Source: Fimbriimonadales bacterium (lineage in GTDB: Bacteria; Armatimonadota; Fimbriimonadia; Fimbriimonadales; GBS-DC). Taken from it: a stretch of DNA of 5,252 bases. The first letter of the stretch is position 1; each line of letters begins with the position of its first letter. Location of the stretch: assembly GCA_026416065.1 (NCBI GenBank), contig JAOAFW010000414.1:1-5252 (forward strand), given 5' to 3'. The notes beneath the pieces were generated by a model. The model was not told the origin of the DNA, ran no database searches, and worked only from the letters and a program-made list of their open reading frames with translations. Of the stretch, positions 1-5,252 are shown piece by piece. The translations under genes and the position numbers were made by a program.

Positions 1-1282
1 CCGCCTCCATCACGGGGAACTGGTCCTCTGCGCTCCCGGCGACCATGCGATTCCCGCGAAATTCGTCCTGCGCGTAGCCGCGCAGCAGGTCGTAGCCGCC
101 GATCCAGAACAGCTCGCTCAGGGGCAACCCTTCCGAGCCGACGCCTGCCACACCGCGCAGTGCGAGGGCATGCTCACGCTGCAGAGGGATGTAGTAGCGT
201 ACTTCGCCGATGGCGCGCGTGAAGCGAAAATCGCCGCCAACGGTACGCTCCGCCAGCACGCTGGCATACAACCCAGAGCGCGGGAACCTGCCCTCGCGCG
301 TATCATAAACCACCTGTGCCCCTATCGCGTCGAACCGCCCGCGATTGGCGGTGCGCAGCGCGGGGCTAACCAGCGTATCCGGCGCGTCATCGTAGTCCAC
401 CCTGTCCGCCCGATAGCGTAGCCGTAGTTCAAACAGCTCACGCCAGTCGAAACCGATATACGCCGACACACCGACGCGCCGCTCATACCGGCGCGCCGTA
501 TCCAGATCGGCGTAGAACACGGGATAAAACGGCGCACGGTCGTACAGCTCGATGCCGAAGTTGAATGCGCCGGGGAGCGCGCGTGGCGCTTCGTAGCTAA
601 GGGCGTAGGAAGGGCGCAACGCTTCGTATTCGCCTGTGTAGGGGTTCCGTGCCTGCTCCCGCTGCCACTGCAGGCGTACACGATGCCCCAACCCTGCCAC
701 ATTCGCCTCCACCAGCTCAGCGTAGCCTACAAAGCCCTGCTCACTGCTGTAGCCAGCGGCGACCGCAAAGTCCAGCGACTGTTCCTCTTCCACCTGCAGT
801 AGAAGGTTCGTCGTGCCCACGCGCTCGCCCGGCTCTGCCCCCAGCTTCACATCGCGCAGAAACGCAAAACGACCAATCCGCTGGCGCACACGCTGGAGCC
901 GTTCCTCGTTATACACCTCACCCGGACGTACCCCAATTAGCCGACGCAACACTTCCGTGCGGGTGCGCTTATTGCCTTGCACTGCGACCGACTCGATAAC
1001 GCCTTCTGCGACCTCAACCGTGAGCACGCCCGCCTCGTCCAGCCTGTAGTCCACTACCCGCGCAAGGGTATAGCCGCGTTGCTGATACCACGCCTCGACC
1101 TGCTTGAGCGCGGACTGGATTGCTTCCGGAGCCGGTGCTGTGCCTATGAGTGACTGTAGGGGCGCACTGACCGCTTCTGGCGATGCCACACTCACCCCCT
1201 GAATCTGGACCGAACGCACAATCGTCTGCCCGAAAACGCCCGAAAGCAACAAACTCAGCCAGAACACCCCGACGGCTCGCAT
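1..1282 (-). CDS. Omp85/BamA-TamA-family outer-membrane beta-barrel protein (3' end missing)
   Basis: The minus-strand frame is open from an ATG at 1282 to the window edge: 427 codons with no stop, so the C-terminus is missing. Residues 1-18 (MRAVGVFWLSLLLSGVFG) look like a signal peptide, probably cleaved before Q19. Two POTRA-like units follow. The first is at about 21-94, with a WYQQRGYTLARV helix-strand and a VEVAEG end. The second is at about 95-168, with IESVAVQGNKRTRTEVL and FAFLRDVKL. The barrel begins near 170. It contains the family pattern VYDTREGRFPRSGLYASV (325-342) and the loop-6 lock motif region WIGGYDLLRGYAQDEFRGN (393-411), whose RGY (401-403) is the family hallmark. Omp85 proteins insert or export proteins at the outer membrane. 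Which subfamily (BamA, TamA, or two-partner-secretion TpsB) cannot be settled; two POTRAs is fewer than the five of proteobacterial BamA. An in-frame ATG at 1300 would add MGYNKG. 1282 was preferred because the 1300 start would lie upstream of the predicted transcript start. The gene is transcribed divergently from folC. Confidence 0.9.
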   Translation of the reverse strand, partial: MRAVGVFWLSLLLSGVFGQTIVRSVQIQGVSVASPEAVSAPLQSLIGTAPAPEAIQSALKQVEAWYQQRGYTLARVVDYRLDEAGVLTVEVAEGVIESVAVQGNKRTRTEVLRRLIGVRPGEVYNEERLQRVRQRIGRFAFLRDVKLGAEPGERVGTTNLLLQVEEEQSLDFAVAAGYSSEQGFVGYAELVEANVAGLGHRVRLQWQREQARNPYTGEYEALRPSYALSYEAPRALPGAFNFGIELYDRAPFYPVFYADLDTARRYERRVGVSAYIGFDWRELFELRLRYRADRVDYDDAPDTLVSPALRTANRGRFDAIGAQVVYDTREGRFPRSGLYASVLAERTVGGDFRFTRAIGEVRYYIPLQREHALALRGVAGVGSEGLPLSELFWIGGYDLLRGYAQDEFRGNRMVAGSAEDQFPVMEA

Positions 1283-1288
1283 GCCTTT

Positions 1289-1294
1289 ATTATA
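1289..1294 (-). promoter_or_regulatory. -10 hexamer (perfect TATAAT) for the Omp85 gene
   Basis: Read on the minus strand this is a perfect TATAAT, the sigma-70-type -10 consensus. Standard spacing would place the transcript start at about 1282, on the A of the predicted Omp85 ATG, which predicts a leaderless or nearly leaderless message. No convincing -35 lies 16-18 bp upstream (CATGAT at 17 bp is a poor match). The assignment rests on the hexamer, its position in a 45-bp divergent spacer, and its symmetric partner. Confidence 0.55.
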
Positions 1295-1304
1295 GCCCAT
1301 GCGC

Positions 1305-1310
1305 TATAAT
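1305..1310 (+). promoter_or_regulatory. -10 hexamer (perfect TATAAT) for folC
   Basis: This is a perfect TATAAT on the plus strand, ending 17 bp before the folC ATG. Normal geometry would start transcription near 1317, giving a leader of about 11 nt that begins with GGGG. A -35 at 17-bp spacing would be TGCCTT, a weak match, and there is no TG extended -10 directly in front. The promoter presumably drives folC and perhaps the downstream mnmE and regulator genes. Confidence 0.55.
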
Positions 1311-1327
1311 TATCATGGGGCGCACCA

Positions 1328-2668
1328 ATGGACTTCACGGCTGCAGTGCGGTACGTAGAGAGCCTCTCTATTCAGGGCTGGCGATTGGGCAACGCCCGGT
1401 TCGAGGCATTTTTAGAGCGTTTGGGTAATCCCCATCTTACTATCCCCTATGTCCACATCACGGGTACCAACGGTAAAGGTTCCACCACCACGCTGGTTAG
1501 CTCGATACTGCGCGCGGCGGGCTATCGTGTGGGCACCTATATCTCGCCCCATGTGTTCGACATTCGAGAGCGAATCCTGCTTGAGGGCGAACTCATCCCG
1601 AAAGAGATGTTCGCCGCTGGTGTCTCGATAATGCGCCCCCTGATCGAGCAGCTGAACGATACCGAGTACGGGCGAATCACCGAGTTTGAGATTAAGACCG
1701 CGCTGGCGTTCTGGGCATTTGCACAGGCGCAAGTTGACATCGCTGTGCTGGAGGTGGGACTGGGGGGACGCATGGACGCCACGAATGTTATTACGCCTGA
1801 GGTAAGTGTCATCGTAAGCATCGGGTTAGACCACACGGATCGCTTGGGACCCACACATCGCGACATCGCCTACGAGAAGGCGGGGATTATCAAGCCAGGT
1901 CGTCCTGTGGTCAGCGGTGCAGCACACCCCGACGCGATCACGATGATCGAGCAGGTCGCCGCGGTGCAAAGCGCGCCGTTGTACCGTGTCCAGCGTAGCA
2001 CGGACAGCCCTTTTTATGATGAACACCTGGGCACGGATGGTTTTCTCTATACGCCCTTGCCTTCGCCTACCGATTCGGCGGTGCGGGTTCGGCAGGGCGA
2101 GTGGGAGCTGGCATTACAGCCCTACCTGATAGGGGACTACCAGCGCCATAACACCGCCTGCGCCGTCGCTGCGGCGGTGCTGCTGCGCGAGCGGGGCTAC
2201 ACCATCCCCGATGCTGCTATCGAGCGCGGTGTTCAGCAGGCGCGTTTGCCCGGACGTTTGCAGGTCGTCGCGGAGTCCCCACGCATGGTGCTGGATGGGG
2301 CACACAACCCCGACGCTGCCGCTGTGCTGGCAAAGGCACTGCCTCGCCTGTTCAAATACCGCCGCCTCATCCTCGTGTTCGGGATGTTAACCCCCCATGA
2401 GCCGTTAGACACGCTTAAGCATTTGTTGCCCCTTACCGATGTGGCGATTTTCACGGGACTTTCAAATCCGCGTGCCCATACGGCGGAAACCCTGCAGCGG
2501 AGTGCGCAGCAGTGGCTGGAGACGCATCCGCGTCGCACTCCGCTCGTGCTCTTTACGGCAGCTAACCCTCACCAAGCGTTCGAACAAGCCCTCGCGCTGG
2601 CAGATGTGGATGACCTGATTCTCGTCACCGGCTCGTTCTACCTCGTGGGTGAGTGGAAGGGTTCCTGA
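1328..2668 (+). CDS. folC: bifunctional folylpolyglutamate synthase / dihydrofolate synthase
   Basis: This Mur-ligase-family enzyme attaches glutamate to dihydropteroate (making dihydrofolate) and/or adds gamma-glutamates to reduced folates in the cytoplasm, using ATP. The 446-residue protein is complete and slightly longer than the roughly 420-430 residues usual for bacterial FolC. Visible motifs, in order: ATP P-loop HITGTNGKGS (43-52); TEFEIKTALAF (118-128); LEVGLGGRMDATN (141-153); IGLDHTDRLG (165-174); and EKAGIIKPG (183-191), whose K184 matches the lysine carbamylated in known family structures. These are followed by the central-to-C-domain link YQRHNTACA (271-279), VLDGAHNPDAA (321-331) and a C-terminal LVTGSFYLVGE (432-442). 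The ATG at 1328 gives a normal N-terminus; only a weak GGGG lies upstream as a ribosome site. It is the first gene of the plus-strand group, 45 bp from the divergent Omp85 gene, and mnmE follows after 17 bp. Sequence alone does not show whether both activities are present. Confidence 0.95.
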   Translation: MDFTAAVRYVESLSIQGWRLGNARFEAFLERLGNPHLTIPYVHITGTNGKGSTTTLVSSILRAAGYRVGTYISPHVFDIRERILLEGELIPKEMFAAGVSIMRPLIEQLNDTEYGRITEFEIKTALAFWAFAQAQVDIAVLEVGLGGRMDATNVITPEVSVIVSIGLDHTDRLGPTHRDIAYEKAGIIKPGRPVVSGAAHPDAITMIEQVAAVQSAPLYRVQRSTDSPFYDEHLGTDGFLYTPLPSPTDSAVRVRQGEWELALQPYLIGDYQRHNTACAVAAAVLLRERGYTIPDAAIERGVQQARLPGRLQVVAESPRMVLDGAHNPDAAAVLAKALPRLFKYRRLILVFGMLTPHEPLDTLKHLLPLTDVAIFTGLSNPRAHTAETLQRSAQQWLETHPRRTPLVLFTAANPHQAFEQALALADVDDLILVTGSFYLVGEWKGS

Positions 2669-2685
2669 GGGTACACTTTTGCCTG

Positions 2686-4092
2686 ATGCATCGTTCCGAC
2701 ACCATCGCAGCGATTGCCACTCCGCCCGGCGAGGGAGGGATTGGCGTGATTCGTATCAGTGGGGAGGGAGCCACCGAGATTGCCGAGCGCGTGTTCCGGC
2801 GCAAGTCCAAAACGCCTTTGCAAGCCCGTCGTGTTTACTTCGGCGAGGTGGTAGACCCCGATACGGGCGAGACGCTGGACCGCGCTCTGCTCATCCCGTT
2901 TCACGCGCCGCACAGCTACACGGGCGAAGATGTTGCCGAGTTGCACTGCCATGGCAGCCCGTACCTGCTCCGGCGCGTGCTGGAACAGGTATGTCTTCTG
3001 GGAGCGCGCCTCGCACAGCCCGGTGAGTTCACCCTGCGGGCGTTTCTGAACGGCAAGCTGGATTTGGCGCAGGCGGAAGCCGTCGCCGATCTCATCCGCG
3101 CTCGTTCCGATGCCCAGCTGCGCAGCGCGCTCGCCCTGCATACGGGCAGGCTCTCCCGACAGGTGCAATCGCTCAGCGACGCATTGCTGGGCGCAATCGC
3201 CACTGTCGAGGCGCATATCGACTTCTCGGAAGAGATTGGCGAATTGAATCCCGAGACACTGGCGCCTGTTCTGGAGAGCCTGATACGCCAGATGGACGCG
3301 CTTTTGAGGGATGCCCCGGCGGGGCGAATCTTACGCGAGGGAGCGCGCATCGCCATTGTGGGGCGACCCAACGTTGGCAAGTCGTCGCTGCTGAACGCCC
3401 TGCTGGGCGAGGAGCGTGCTATCGTGACGGACATTCCCGGTACGACGCGCGACACAATTGAAGAAAGCTTCCAGATTGGGGGCGTACCGATGGTGGTTTT
3501 AGACACCGCTGGCTTGCGCGAGAGCGCGGATGTGGTGGAACAGATGGGCATCGAACGCGCTCGCCGCGCCGCGGAACAGGCAGACCTCATTCTGTTTGTG
3601 TATGATCTGACCGCACCCGACCACGAAGCAGACCGACGCCTGCTGCAGAGCCTGCCCGTAGAAACTCCCAAAGTGCTGGTGGGGAATAAGATGGATCTCT
3701 GTAGTCCTCCCTTCCAACCACTCTCCCGCGAAGCGGGAGCGGGGGAAACGGTTTCCCTCGCCTCCCGTACGGAGAAGGAGCAGGAAGTTAAAGTCTCCGC
3801 TCTTACCGGCTATGGCTTAGACTCTCTCAAGCAAGCCGTTCTGCAGGCTTTGCAACTACTGCATTTGGGCGAAGAGACTCCTGCCCTCACTCACCAGCGC
3901 CACATCTACGCGGTGCAGCAGGCGCGCGAACACCTGCAGCAGGCGCTGAAGTCGGTTCTGCAGCAACTGCCGTCCGATTTGATTGCGGTCGATTTGCGTA
4001 GCGCGTGGCTTATGCTGGGTGAAATCACGGGCGAATGTGCCGATGAAGCACTGGTGAACCGCATTTTCCGCGACTTCTGTATTGGAAAGTAG
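2686..4092 (+). CDS. mnmE: tRNA uridine-5-carboxymethylaminomethyl modification GTPase MnmE (TrmE)
   Basis: With its partner MnmG (not in this window), MnmE modifies the wobble uridine U34 of certain tRNAs, using a carbon from methylene-tetrahydrofolate and GTP hydrolysis. The 468-residue protein is complete. The N-terminal folate-binding/dimerisation domain opens with SDTIAAIATPPGEGGIG (4-20) and includes SYTGEDVAELHCHG (77-90). The helical domain has GEFTLRAFLNGKLDLAQAEA (113-132). The inserted G domain shows G1 GRPNVGKSS (226-234, with N229 matching the potassium-binding Asn), G2 DIPGTTRDT (249-257), G3 DTAGLRE (273-279) with catalytic-type E285, G4 NKMD (334-337) and G5 SALTG (371-375). 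The C-terminus is the hallmark FCIGK with C465. The ATG at 2686 was chosen because it gives the usual M-x-DTIAA N-terminus; an in-frame GTG at 2653 would overlap folC and add 11 untypical residues. GAGGG at 2667-2671 is a distant possible ribosome site. The G4-G5 loop is unusually long (see the repeat feature). Confidence 0.96.
   Translation: MHRSDTIAAIATPPGEGGIGVIRISGEGATEIAERVFRRKSKTPLQARRVYFGEVVDPDTGETLDRALLIPFHAPHSYTGEDVAELHCHGSPYLLRRVLEQVCLLGARLAQPGEFTLRAFLNGKLDLAQAEAVADLIRARSDAQLRSALALHTGRLSRQVQSLSDALLGAIATVEAHIDFSEEIGELNPETLAPVLESLIRQMDALLRDAPAGRILREGARIAIVGRPNVGKSSLLNALLGEERAIVTDIPGTTRDTIEESFQIGGVPMVVLDTAGLRESADVVEQMGIERARRAAEQADLILFVYDLTAPDHEADRRLLQSLPVETPKVLVGNKMDLCSPPFQPLSREAGAGETVSLASRTEKEQEVKVSALTGYGLDSLKQAVLQALQLLHLGEETPALTHQRHIYAVQQAREHLQQALKSVLQQLPSDLIAVDLRSAWLMLGEITGECADEALVNRIFRDFCIGK
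3703..3792 (+). repeat. palindrome-rich in-frame extra segment within mnmE (G4-G5 loop)
   Basis: This stretch encodes MnmE residues 340-369, between G4 (NKMD) and G5 (SALTG). It holds three short dyads in close succession: CTCCCGC-GAA-GCGGGAG (3723-3739), GGGAAA-CGG-TTTCCC (3743-3757) and the palindrome CCGTACGG (3765-3772). They are flanked by partly complementary pyrimidine-rich (3706-3715) and purine-rich (3771-3780) edges. The loop is 33 residues between the motifs, against about 19 in E. coli MnmE as I recall it. The encoded peptide (PLSREAGAGETVSLASRTEK) is polar and low in conservation-type features. A small palindromic repeat inserted in frame is a reasonable inference, but this loop is naturally variable, so chance cannot be excluded. 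Confidence 0.4.
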
Positions 4093-4122
4093 CCCGGGTG
4101 TGGAATAACCCATTTGGAACCG

Positions 4123-4128
4123 GGTGGA
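4123..4128 (+). promoter_or_regulatory. probable ribosome binding site of the response-regulator gene
   Basis: GGTGGA lies three bases before the ATG at 4132, within the 39-bp gap after mnmE. It is an imperfect Shine-Dalgarno (one mismatch to GGAGGA) and sits closer than ideal. It nevertheless supports the ATG that yields the canonical MRVLIVED start over an in-frame TTG at 4114. No -10/-35 pair or hairpin-plus-U-run terminator is evident in the gap. Confidence 0.35.
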
Positions 4129-4131
4129 ACG

Positions 4132-5252
4132 ATGCGAGTCTTGATTGTGGAGGACAGCGCGATTGCGCTGAAGGTGCTGGAGCGCAACCTGAAAGGGCTG
4201 GGTTACGAGGTTGTTGCAGCGCAAAACGGATTCGAGGCATGGCGGGCTTACCAAGCTGCGCCAACCTCTATCGTCATCACCGACTGGGAAATGCCCCAGA
4301 TGAACGGACTGGAGCTGTGCCGCGCCATACGGCAGAGTAGCGGAGAGAACTATGTCTATGTGATGGTGCTGACTGCACGCGGGCAGAAAGAAGACAAACT
4401 GGCAGCGCTGGAGGCGGGCGCAGACGCCTTTCTCAGCAAACCCCTCGACCTGACCGAACTTCGAGCGAACCTGCGCGTCGCCGAGCGCATCTTGCAAGCC
4501 GAAGCCACCTTGCAGAAACAAAAACAGCAACTTCAAGACCTCAACGAGGAACTCCAGAACCAAAACGAGACCCTGATCCAGTCGTACCGTCTTATTGAAC
4601 ACGCCAACCGCCGATTTGCCGAGTTGTTCGAGCAGGTTCCCGTCGCATGCTTTACTTTGGATCTCGAGGGCATTATCCACGAGTGGAACCTGGCGGCACA
4701 GCAGCTCTATGGCTACGCCAAAGAAGAGGTGCTGTTCCATCCCTTCTCTCAAAGAGTGTTTCGGGGTAAATCAGCGCGCAGCATGCGTAAGATGCTTCGC
4801 GCAGTGGCACAAGGCGCGGTTCTCACAGGGGTCGAATCCGAAGATTACGACCGCTCGGGCAAACTCCACTATGTACTGCGCAACGCCTTCCCAATATGCA
4901 GCGCAGAACGCGAGGTGGTAGGCGCAATCGTGTCCGTTATCGACGTCACCTACCGTGTGGAATATGAGAACCAGCTCAAGGCATTGAATCAGAAACTGCG
5001 CAACATGGCAACCATTGATGGATTGACCGGTCTCCACAACCATCGTGCATTTCAGGATTATCTGGAAGACCAGTTCCAAGTTGCGCTCTGCAACCGACAA
5101 GCCCTCTCACTAATCTTGATGGATGTAGACCACTTCAAGCAGTATAATGACACCTATGGTCATCAGGCGGGCGACGAGGTGTTGCGTACGATTGGGCAAG
5201 TTCTGAAACAACATGTGCGTGAGGGCGACTTCGTGGCGCGCTACGGGGGCGA
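4132..5252 (+). CDS. response regulator with PAS and GGDEF domains (putative diguanylate cyclase; 3' end missing)
   Basis: The frame is open for 373 codons to the window edge. Residues 1-118 form a phosphoreceiver (REC) domain: acidic pair E7/D8, phospho-acceptor D51 in ITDWEMPQMNG, T81 and K103 (LSKPL). A Gln/Glu/Leu-rich helix (about 119-160, EATLQKQKQQLQDLNEELQN) is a probable coiled-coil linker. A PAS sensor domain spans about 160-275 (FAELFEQVPVACFTLDLEG onward, ending VSVIDVTYRVEYENQLK). The GGDEF domain begins near 292 with IDGLTGLHNHRAF, then LILMDVDHFKQYNDTYGHQAGDEVL (328-351, written here as family-typical segments around D331, D333, N339, H344 and D348). The last readable residues are RYGG, so the active-site signature is cut at the edge and catalytic competence cannot be confirmed. 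By family, phosphorylation of D51 by a histidine kinase would stimulate synthesis of cyclic di-GMP. No kinase is visible nearby. It may be co-transcribed with mnmE. Confidence 0.93.
   Translation, partial: MRVLIVEDSAIALKVLERNLKGLGYEVVAAQNGFEAWRAYQAAPTSIVITDWEMPQMNGLELCRAIRQSSGENYVYVMVLTARGQKEDKLAALEAGADAFLSKPLDLTELRANLRVAERILQAEATLQKQKQQLQDLNEELQNQNETLIQSYRLIEHANRRFAELFEQVPVACFTLDLEGIIHEWNLAAQQLYGYAKEEVLFHPFSQRVFRGKSARSMRKMLRAVAQGAVLTGVESEDYDRSGKLHYVLRNAFPICSAEREVVGAIVSVIDVTYRVEYENQLKALNQKLRNMATIDGLTGLHNHRAFQDYLEDQFQVALCNRQALSLILMDVDHFKQYNDTYGHQAGDEVLRTIGQVLKQHVREGDFVARYGG

Larger units (their letters stand above)
1289..1310. promoter_or_regulatory. 22-bp near-perfect palindrome spanning the divergent promoters
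   Basis: The arms ATTATAGC (1289-1296) and GCTATAAT (1303-1310) are exact reverse complements around the hexamer CCATGC. Counting the inner CATG, 10 of 11 base pairs of the dyad match; only C1297/C1302 fails. Each arm contains one of the two -10 hexamers. The symmetry could be a regulator-dimer operator that would shut both genes at once. It could equally be a by-product of two back-to-back TATAAT boxes, although the extra matched GC pair at each inner arm edge and the central CATG go beyond that. No regulator gene is visible to pair with it. Confidence 0.45.

Noticed and set aside
322..702. 126-codon minus-strand open frame starting MWQGWGIV
   Set aside because: It is an out-of-frame shadow of the Omp85 gene on the same strand; the Omp85 frame has a signal peptide, POTRA and barrel motifs.
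1183..1428. Plus-strand frame starting upstream of folC and reading through the ATG at 1315
   Set aside because: It overlaps the Omp85 gene antisense and folC out of frame (1315 is 13 bases from the folC ATG), with no family resemblance.
2916..3671. 251-codon open frame on the minus strand inside mnmE
   Set aside because: It is Ser/Arg-rich, low-information translation opposite a fully supported mnmE, and its composition is that of an antisense shadow.
3723..3757. Hairpin pair in mnmE considered as a transcription terminator
   Set aside because: It sits inside an intact reading frame more than 300 bases before the stop and is not followed by a T run.
4093..4131. Possible intrinsic terminator after mnmE
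   Set aside because: CCCGGG and GGGT/ACCC give only very short stems and there is no downstream T tract.
3856..4752. 298-codon open frame on the minus strand across the mnmE 3' end and the regulator gene
   Set aside because: It lies antisense to two genes with clear family motifs and shows no recognisable domain; such frames are common opposite codon-biased genes.
1..5252. Search for CRISPR arrays, tRNA/rRNA genes, insertion sequences or defence genes
   Set aside because: No regularly spaced repeats, tRNA-like cloverleaf, transposase motifs or terminal inverted repeats were seen; nearly the whole window is accounted for by four conserved genes.

Overview
The window reads as ordinary chromosomal DNA from a moderately G+C-rich, diderm (outer-membrane-bearing) bacterium. 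The diderm call rests on a divergent gene for an Omp85-family outer-membrane beta-barrel with a signal peptide. The lineage cannot be fixed from this sequence alone. A deep-branching, possibly thermophilic group such as Armatimonadota is only a guess.

Layout: (1) From position 1282 leftwards to the window edge on the minus strand lies a partial Omp85/BamA-TamA-like gene. It has a signal peptide, two recognisable POTRA domains and most of the barrel, and lacks its 3' end. (2) A divergent spacer of only 45 bp (1283-1327) holds two perfect TATAAT hexamers on opposite strands, embedded in a 22-bp near-perfect palindrome. (3) On the plus strand, folC (1328-2668, folylpolyglutamate/dihydrofolate synthase) is followed after 17 bp by mnmE (2686-4092, tRNA-modifying GTPase). 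After a further 39 bp comes a response regulator-diguanylate cyclase gene (REC-coiled coil-PAS-GGDEF), which runs off the right edge just as its GGDEF signature begins. No terminator is visible between the plus-strand genes, so a single operon is plausible.

Functionally, folC and mnmE share folate one-carbon metabolism: FolC makes and polyglutamylates reduced folates, and MnmE uses a methylene-folate-derived carbon to modify U34 of certain tRNAs. The third plus-strand gene is a c-di-GMP signalling protein whose link to the first two is not evident. Nothing in the window looks like a mobile element, CRISPR array, RNA gene or defence system. The most notable structures are the symmetric divergent promoter and a palindrome-rich, in-frame extra segment in the G domain of MnmE.
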